Part shown: piece after piece, positions 5,438 to 9,701 of the stretch | Layout of the letters: each line of letters opens with the position of its first letter | Position numbering within the stretch: position 1 is the stretch's first letter | Assembly (NCBI GenBank): GCA_937897265.1 | Contig: CALCPT010000347.1 | Coordinates: 1-9,701 of the forward strand | Source: an uncultured Alcaligenaceae bacterium | GTDB lineage: Bacteria > Pseudomonadota > Gammaproteobacteria > Burkholderiales > Burkholderiaceae_B | DNA: 9,701 bases | Reading direction: 5' to 3' | Position numbers and translations under genes: made by a program | Notes under the pieces: generated by a model | The model's input: only the letters and a program-made list of their open reading frames with translations | Told to the model about the DNA's origin: nothing | The model's database searches: none

Positions 5438-6194
5438 ACCACAACCCGCCATTGACATCCAAAATCTCACCGGTCACAAAGCCCGACTCAGGCGACGCCA
5501 AAAACAAAATCGCCGAGGCGATCTCAGAAGCTTTACCCATACGGCCCACCGGGATCAAGTCCTTGAGCGTTTGCGGAAAGGCGGTCGTCATTGCCGAAGC
5601 AACGGGGCCCGGCGCCACGGCGTTGACGGTGATACCAAACGCGGCAAGCTCTTTGGCTAGGTAAGACGTCATGATATGCACCCCAGCCTTAGACACACCA
5701 TAGGCCACATTACCGGCGCGGTCCTGTTCTGTTGGGTCGAGCCAAGGGCGAGGATTACCGCCATTTTTACCCAACACCGAGCCGATGTTGATGATGCGAC
5801 CAAGCTTCTGTTGCTTCATCACAGGGATCACGGCCTGACAGCACAAGAAGGTGCCTTTCAGGTTGATATCGATGACGCGATCCCACTCTTGCTCAGTAAT
5901 ATTTTGCGCACTACCCACAGACACGACGCCAGCCACATTCACCAAAATATCCAAGCGACCATGCCGCTGCACGACGCCCTGCACACAATGCGTAATGTCA
6001 GAGGCATCGCACACGTTTAGCGCAACGTGTTCAATGCCACCGCCCGTGTCAGTCGCACCTAAGCGATTGGGCAGATCGGCTGCCACGACCTGACAGCCAG
6101 AGGCCGCGAGTGCCTCAGAGACAGCCGCGCCGATACCACCTGCACCGCCCGTGACTAGCGCAACGCGACCTGATAAAAATTGTGCTGCATACAT
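5430..6194 (-). CDS. Classical short-chain dehydrogenase/reductase (SDR)
   Basis: A 254-residue NAD(P)-dependent oxidoreductase expected to interconvert a hydroxyl and a keto group in the cytoplasm. The Rossmann motif TGGAGGIG is at 15-22, Asp40 ends the second strand (VVAAD) and favours NAD over NADP, NVAG is at 86-89, and the catalytic set is Asn111, Ser139, Tyr165 and Lys169 (YGVSK). PGPV at 195-198 and the C-terminal TGEILDVNGG are typical of FabG-like SDRs. This architecture does not reveal the substrate. The start has an AGGAA ribosome site whose first bases are part of the TAG stop of the upstream flavoprotein gene (9 bp between stop and start), so the two are almost certainly co-translated. 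Being the last enzyme of the operon, it probably oxidises the catabolic intermediate made upstream; that role is inferred from context. Confidence 0.93.
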   Translation of the reverse strand: MYAAQFLSGRVALVTGGAGGIGAAVSEALAASGCQVVAADLPNRLGATDTGGGIEHVALNVCDASDITHCVQGVVQRHGRLDILVNVAGVVSVGSAQNITEQEWDRVIDINLKGTFLCCQAVIPVMKQQKLGRIINIGSVLGKNGGNPRPWLDPTEQDRAGNVAYGVSKAGVHIMTSYLAKELAAFGITVNAVAPGPVASAMTTAFPQTLKDLIPVGRMGKASEIASAILFLASPESGFVTGEILDVNGGLWSD

Positions 6195-6203
6195 AAAAGA
6201 TTC

Positions 6204-7649
6204 CTAGTGCTGATCGGCAATATTGTTAGCAGCCAAACGGCCAAACACTAACCCTTTTAAAACTGAGGTCGCGCCGGTGTAGTTGGTGTAATACATGCCA
6301 ATCACTTCGCCAGCGGCGTACAGATTCGGAATCGCATATCCATCGGTATCGAGCACCTGCCCTTGCGGATCAACCTTCAAGCCGCCAAAGGTAAACACAT
6401 TCGCCGAAATAATCGGATAGGCCATGAACGGACCGCGATCAAGAGGCAAGGCCCAATTGCTTTTGGCTGGCATCAACCCCTGAGTGGCCATACCGTCTGT
6501 TTTTAAGGGGTCATAGTTACCCGTCGTAGGGCATGCCGCGTTGTACTGCGCGACGGTCTCTTTGAGCGTCTGTGGATGAATGTCGAGTTTTGCAGCAAGC
6601 GCCTCGATTGTGTCTGCTTCAATCGCAGGTCGGTCACTTCGAATTGCCAGACGATAGTTTGGGATGTCTTTCATTCGCTGATCAAGAATGACATACGACA
6701 AGCCTTCTTCTTGCTCGTAGATCCGACGCGTAATGCGCTCGTACCAGGCGTCGACCGTACCGGGCGCCTCGTTGACAAAGCGTTTGCCAGCTTTATTCAC
6801 CAAAATCCCATACGGAAAAATGAATACCGACGGCTCAGACACACCAGAGCGCGGGTCGATCGGTTCGGCGTGATAGCTGCCAAAGTCTCCTGAAGGCGCG
6901 GCACCAATATCAAGCGCCATCTCAATGCCTTCGCCGCGATTGAAATACGCACCCTTACAAATCGGACGCAAATACACCGAACGGGGGCCGATGTATTTAG
7001 ACTGCAACGCAGGGTTGCCTTCAAAGCCGCCACACGCCAACACCACCTTGCCAAAAAAGCGCACGGCTTGTGTGCCCTGCTGTTGCGCAAACAAACCCGT
7101 CACGATGCCATCATCGTTTAATAACAAACGACGAGCCGTCGTGTAATAAAAAAATGTCACACCAAGTTTTTCAGCTTGCGCGGCAAGTGCGTCTACCAAC
7201 GCTGCGCCGCCGCCCACGGGCAACAAGCGCGGTTGCGTGGCAGTCAAAAATTGCGTGGGTAAAAAATCAAATTTAACGCCTACACCTTGCAACCATTTAA
7301 TCGTAGGCGGCACTTGCTCGGCAAAGTTGCCAATCACTTCGGTGTCAGGGATCGCCAACGTGCGCGTGGCGTGTGACCAGTTCTCGCGTCCCGTTGCCAT
7401 CTCGGCCATCAAGTCAGGCTCAGGATACAAACCCAAGTTATCCGCCAAGTGCGTTTCAAAATCATCCGTGACCTGATCTAAGGCCTTCATCCGAAAATAC
7501 GCCTCGGTGTAACGACTTTGACCGCCTCGATCTTCGCGCGATGCGCGCTCAAGTACTGCAACTTTTAAACCACGTTCAGCGGCGGTCACGGCGGCAGATA
7601 AGCCCGCGACACCGCAACCCGCTACTACGACATCAAAGGTGTGATCCAT
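6204..7649 (-). CDS. FAD-dependent dehydrogenase/reductase, TcuA-like
   Basis: A 481-residue flavoprotein of the FAD_binding_2 (fumarate reductase/succinate dehydrogenase) superfamily. The N-terminus has the dinucleotide motif VVVAGCGVAGLSAA with Gly11, Gly13 and Gly16, then VAVLER with Glu34 for the ribose. RGGQSRYTEAYFRM (41-54) corresponds to the GG(N/Q)SR segment seen in tricarballylate dehydrogenase TcuA. The C-terminal FAD segment reads GGLKVDPQGQVLD, NLYAAGEVIGMYYTNYTG and FGRLAANNI, again closer to TcuA-type enzymes than to true fumarate reductases, which have an HGxNRLGG motif here. It lacks a haem domain and a signal peptide, so it is a cytoplasmic desaturase or enoate reductase. 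A GGAG ribosome site precedes the ATG. TcuA itself oxidises tricarballylate to aconitate, but without TcuB/TcuC next to it that substrate is not supported; the precise reaction is unknown. Confidence 0.9.
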   Translation of the reverse strand: MDHTFDVVVAGCGVAGLSAAVTAAERGLKVAVLERASREDRGGQSRYTEAYFRMKALDQVTDDFETHLADNLGLYPEPDLMAEMATGRENWSHATRTLAIPDTEVIGNFAEQVPPTIKWLQGVGVKFDFLPTQFLTATQPRLLPVGGGAALVDALAAQAEKLGVTFFYYTTARRLLLNDDGIVTGLFAQQQGTQAVRFFGKVVLACGGFEGNPALQSKYIGPRSVYLRPICKGAYFNRGEGIEMALDIGAAPSGDFGSYHAEPIDPRSGVSEPSVFIFPYGILVNKAGKRFVNEAPGTVDAWYERITRRIYEQEEGLSYVILDQRMKDIPNYRLAIRSDRPAIEADTIEALAAKLDIHPQTLKETVAQYNAACPTTGNYDPLKTDGMATQGLMPAKSNWALPLDRGPFMAYPIISANVFTFGGLKVDPQGQVLDTDGYAIPNLYAAGEVIGMYYTNYTGATSVLKGLVFGRLAANNIADQH

Positions 7650-7692
7650 TTTTTTGCTCCAGACTGTACTTGTTTATTTTTTGGGTCGCGGC

Positions 7693-8502
7693 TCATACGC
7701 CAGGCAAACGCTTATCCAAACCATAAAACGCAAACACCTCTTTGGCGCGCTCGAGCTCTGGCAAGCGGTGGTAATAACCCACGCGGCTTGGCTTGGTGCC
7801 GCACAAGCGGCGCAAGTCAACCATCATCTCAGCATGCTTCACCCACGTTCCAAGCGAATCCATAATGGTGACACCATCCACTTCAGTGACCCCATTACGC
7901 GCCAGCAATACATTCAACGGCGCTTCGCCTGGGATGATCACATCAGCACCCTTCGCGATCAATTTGCGCGCAGCAGCTTTAAATTTTTCGATTAACTCAG
8001 CCGGATCCGAAAACCCTTTCAAGACATCATTAAACGTAAAGCCAACCGGTGCTGCACCGGCAAAGCGCGAGGCTAAGCCATAGCTTTCAGCATTTTGCGC
8101 AAGCAACTCGTTGAAGTCTTCAATAAACGCCAAGACACCAAACTTGCGGCCCAACAAGCAAGCCGTGAACATCGCTGACTCGCCGTAGCCGATCACCGGG
8201 ATATCAATCAAGGCGCGGATCTCGCGCAACGCAGGATCTGGCAAGGTGCTGACCGCGTAAGCGTCATAGCCCTGCTCTTGCGCCAACACGCCAGCCTGCA
8301 TGAATTGCATGCCATGCAAATGAAACAATGCCGCATGCCTAATATCAGAACCAGGGTAATTTGAAGAGTACGTGCCTGGCGACATGCCATGCATATCAAT
8401 TTGGGTATCGGGGCGCGCCACACGTGCAAAGTGCGCTTTGAGCGCATCGCTATAAGGGCCCAAATCGCCTAAGACGGTAAAGCTTTGATGCCAGATTTTC
8501 AT
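7693..8502 (-). CDS. Asp/Glu/hydantoin racemase superfamily protein, non-canonical active site
   Basis: A 269-residue cytoplasmic protein. The first strand and the GYDAYAVSTLPDPALREIRA, DIPVIGYGESAMFTAC and KFGVLAF segments, then KGADVIIPGEAPLNVLL, follow the double-lobed fold of the family (hydantoin and aspartate racemases, maleate isomerase, arylmalonate decarboxylase). These enzymes normally use one or two cysteines, placed in a 'xxCFxDP' and a 'xxGCAGx' segment. Here the first position is Thr86 (VSTLPDP) and the second is Glu193 (PGEAPL). The only cysteines are 115 and 234, at other places. Racemisation by the usual two-thiol mechanism is thus unlikely. A GAGGT ribosome site eight bases before the ATG fits the start. 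The gene is second in the operon, 43 bp before the flavoprotein gene, so it probably acts on the same compound. It could be an isomerase, a decarboxylase/lyase or a hydrolase-like variant. Confidence 0.85.
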   Translation of the reverse strand: MKIWHQSFTVLGDLGPYSDALKAHFARVARPDTQIDMHGMSPGTYSSNYPGSDIRHAALFHLHGMQFMQAGVLAQEQGYDAYAVSTLPDPALREIRALIDIPVIGYGESAMFTACLLGRKFGVLAFIEDFNELLAQNAESYGLASRFAGAAPVGFTFNDVLKGFSDPAELIEKFKAAARKLIAKGADVIIPGEAPLNVLLARNGVTEVDGVTIMDSLGTWVKHAEMMVDLRRLCGTKPSRVGYYHRLPELERAKEVFAFYGLDKRLPGV

Positions 8503-8584
8503 GGGTCACCCACCTCAGAGAATGTATTTACTCACTTGTTGCGTATTCCGGTCATCGAGAAATACTCTCACTTACCGGTCACCT

Positions 8585-8612
8585 GCTCGCCTCAACGTTA
8601 AGCGAGGCAAGC
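8585..8612 (-). other. Intercistronic hairpin between Bug gene and enzyme genes
   Basis: On the minus strand, GCTTGCCTC (8612-8604) pairs with GAGGCGAGC (8593-8585) as a 9-bp stem including one G-U pair, with a ten-base loop. It stands 13 bases after the Bug stop in the 123-bp gap before the racemase-like gene. No T run follows, so it would not act as a normal terminator. Such stems often protect the mRNA of highly expressed binding-protein genes from 3' exonucleases and so set receptor levels above enzyme levels; that function is inference. Confidence 0.5.
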
Positions 8613-8625
8613 ATCAACGATCAAA

Positions 8626-9603
8626 CTACTCAACTTGCACATTGGCGCTTTTCACAACCTTGGCCCACTTCTCGACTTCAGCTTTATAAAACGCATCAAA
8701 CTGCGCAGGCGTCGAGCCCACGGGTTCAGCACCCGCCTTGAGCAACGTCTCAGTCACACTCGCAGTCTTCACCGACTTTTGAATCGCATCCGCCAGTTGG
8801 TTCACAACTGGCGCTGGTGTACCGGCTGGGGCCAACACACCAAACCAAGCGGTGGCATCAAAACCGGGCACACCTGATTCGGCAATTGTTGGGATCTCTG
8901 GCACTACGCTGGAGCGCGTTTTGGTACTCACGGCCAAGGCGCGCAACTTGCCAGACTGCACCTGAGCAAGCGTGGTCAAAATATTGTCAAAGGTCAAAGG
9001 GACTTGTCCACCCATCACATCGGCCATTGCGGGCGCGGCTCCGCGATAGGGCACGTGATTCAAGCGGATGCCTGCCATCGAGGTAAAGAGCTCCATAAAC
9101 AAATGTGACCCTGAACCATTCCCTGCGGTCGCGTAGTCTGGCAACTGATCTGGATTTTTTGCTTTTTTTGCAGCAGCAATCACATCTGCCACACTTTTGT
9201 AAGGTGAGTTTGGATGGGCAACCAACAAGAATGGTGTCGACGTCACCTGCGAGATCGCGACAAAATCTTTCACCGGATCGTAGTTCAGCTTTTTATATAG
9301 GCTTCCATTGATCGAAGACGAAATCGTGCCAAAGATCAGGGTATAGCCGTCGGCCTTTGAGCGGGCCACAAATTCTGATCCAATATTGCCAGCGGCTCCG
9401 GGCTTGTTTTCAACCACAACAGGTTGCCCTAAAAAATCGGCCATCTTGTTGGCGACGGCGCGCGCGGCAACATCCGAGGCTCCACCGGCTGGGTAACCAA
9501 CAATTAACTTGATCGGCCTAGAGGGATACGGCTCAGTTTGGGCGCCCGCCCAAGCACTGGCCAACAAAAGCGTCGCCGCTACTACGATCGTCTTGACTTG
9601 CAC
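8626..9603 (-). CDS. Bug-family (TctC-like) periplasmic solute receptor, operon-associated
   Basis: Using a GTG at 9603-9601 gives 325 residues. AAGGGG (9615-9610) lies six bases upstream, and the new N-terminus MQVKTIVVAATLLLASAWAG is a signal peptide cut after AGA before QTE. The longer in-frame ATG at 9693 would add 30 polar residues before the signal peptide and was rejected. Family segments are PIKLIVGYPAGGASDVAARA, VENKPGAAGNIGSEFVARS, KADGYTLIFG, LFTSMAGIRLNHVPYRGAAP and SGKLRALAVSTKTRS. It captures a substrate, probably a carboxylic acid, in the periplasm. Its position as the first gene of the minus-strand operon suggests that its ligand is the substrate of the three enzymes that follow. 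TctA/TctB membrane components are not present here. Confidence 0.92.
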   Translation of the reverse strand: MQVKTIVVAATLLLASAWAGAQTEPYPSRPIKLIVGYPAGGASDVAARAVANKMADFLGQPVVVENKPGAAGNIGSEFVARSKADGYTLIFGTISSSINGSLYKKLNYDPVKDFVAISQVTSTPFLLVAHPNSPYKSVADVIAAAKKAKNPDQLPDYATAGNGSGSHLFMELFTSMAGIRLNHVPYRGAAPAMADVMGGQVPLTFDNILTTLAQVQSGKLRALAVSTKTRSSVVPEIPTIAESGVPGFDATAWFGVLAPAGTPAPVVNQLADAIQKSVKTASVTETLLKAGAEPVGSTPAQFDAFYKAEVEKWAKVVKSANVQVE

Positions 9604-9701
9604 TGAAATCCCCTTGTGGTTGCTGCTATTTTTTGTGTTTGCTGCTGTTTGCGCTATTGTGCCTCTGTTTTGCTCAGCTCGCATCTGAGTCACAGATTGG
9701 T
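9604..9701 (-). promoter_or_regulatory. Leader/promoter region of the minus-strand operon (partial)
   Basis: These 98 bases hold the operon's 5' flank. An inverted repeat CTCAG (9673-9677) and CTGAG (9685-9689) around seven bases lies about 70 bases before the GTG and could be an operator for a LysR- or GntR-type regulator. TTGCTGCT occurs twice (9620-9627, 9639-9646). No convincing -35/-10 pair was found; the real promoter may lie beyond the window. No regulator gene is visible. Confidence 0.35.

Noticed and set aside
9604..9693. N-terminal extension of the minus-strand Bug protein from ATG 9693
   Set aside because: The extra 30 residues are polar and precede a normal signal peptide; the GTG at 9603 has an excellent AAGGGG ribosome site.

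Overview
The window looks like one end of a contig from a betaproteobacterium of the Burkholderiales, most like the Alcaligenaceae/Bordetella group, with a composite left end that probably does not belong to it. The lineage is inferred from a dksA-hslV-hslU gene order, an HslV that begins MEQFHGTTI, and two Bug-type (TctC-like) solute receptors with no transporter genes beside them, a pattern typical of that group. This rests on recognition of protein families, not on a database search.

Bases 1 to about 1060 are much more GC-rich than the rest. They read as short pieces of unrelated genes placed end to end: the start of an actinobacterial-type 1-phosphofructokinase gene (minus strand), an alanine-rich fragment of unknown identity, and then one open frame (483-1187) made of a Kef-type antiporter piece, an EtfA piece, a piece that looks like a PIG-L deacetylase, and the C-terminus of DksA. 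The joints fall where the neighbouring families share a few residues. I read this as an assembly or library chimera at a contig end, not a real fusion gene. The coherent chromosome begins inside dksA, at about 1045-1065.

From there the plus strand carries the dksA 3' end, a strong intrinsic terminator, hslV and hslU (the ATP-dependent HslUV protease), a Bug receptor preceded by a perfect 7-bp inverted repeat, and a small secreted cysteine-containing protein with an HELGH motif.

The minus strand from 9603 down to 5430 is a probable catabolic operon: a Bug receptor, an Asp/Glu/hydantoin-racemase-superfamily enzyme, a TcuA-like FAD dehydrogenase/reductase and a classical SDR. The receptor would capture a carboxylated compound in the periplasm, and the three enzymes would isomerise or cleave it, desaturate or reduce it, and oxidise a hydroxyl group. 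The substrate cannot be read from sequence. The racemase-like enzyme lacks cysteines at both usual catalytic positions, so its chemistry may be unusual. A zinc-ribbon membrane protein (4800-5348, minus) follows and probably has its own promoter.

No rRNA, tRNA, CRISPR array, transposase or phage gene was seen, and past position 1187 no stretch without a gene exceeds about 170 bases.
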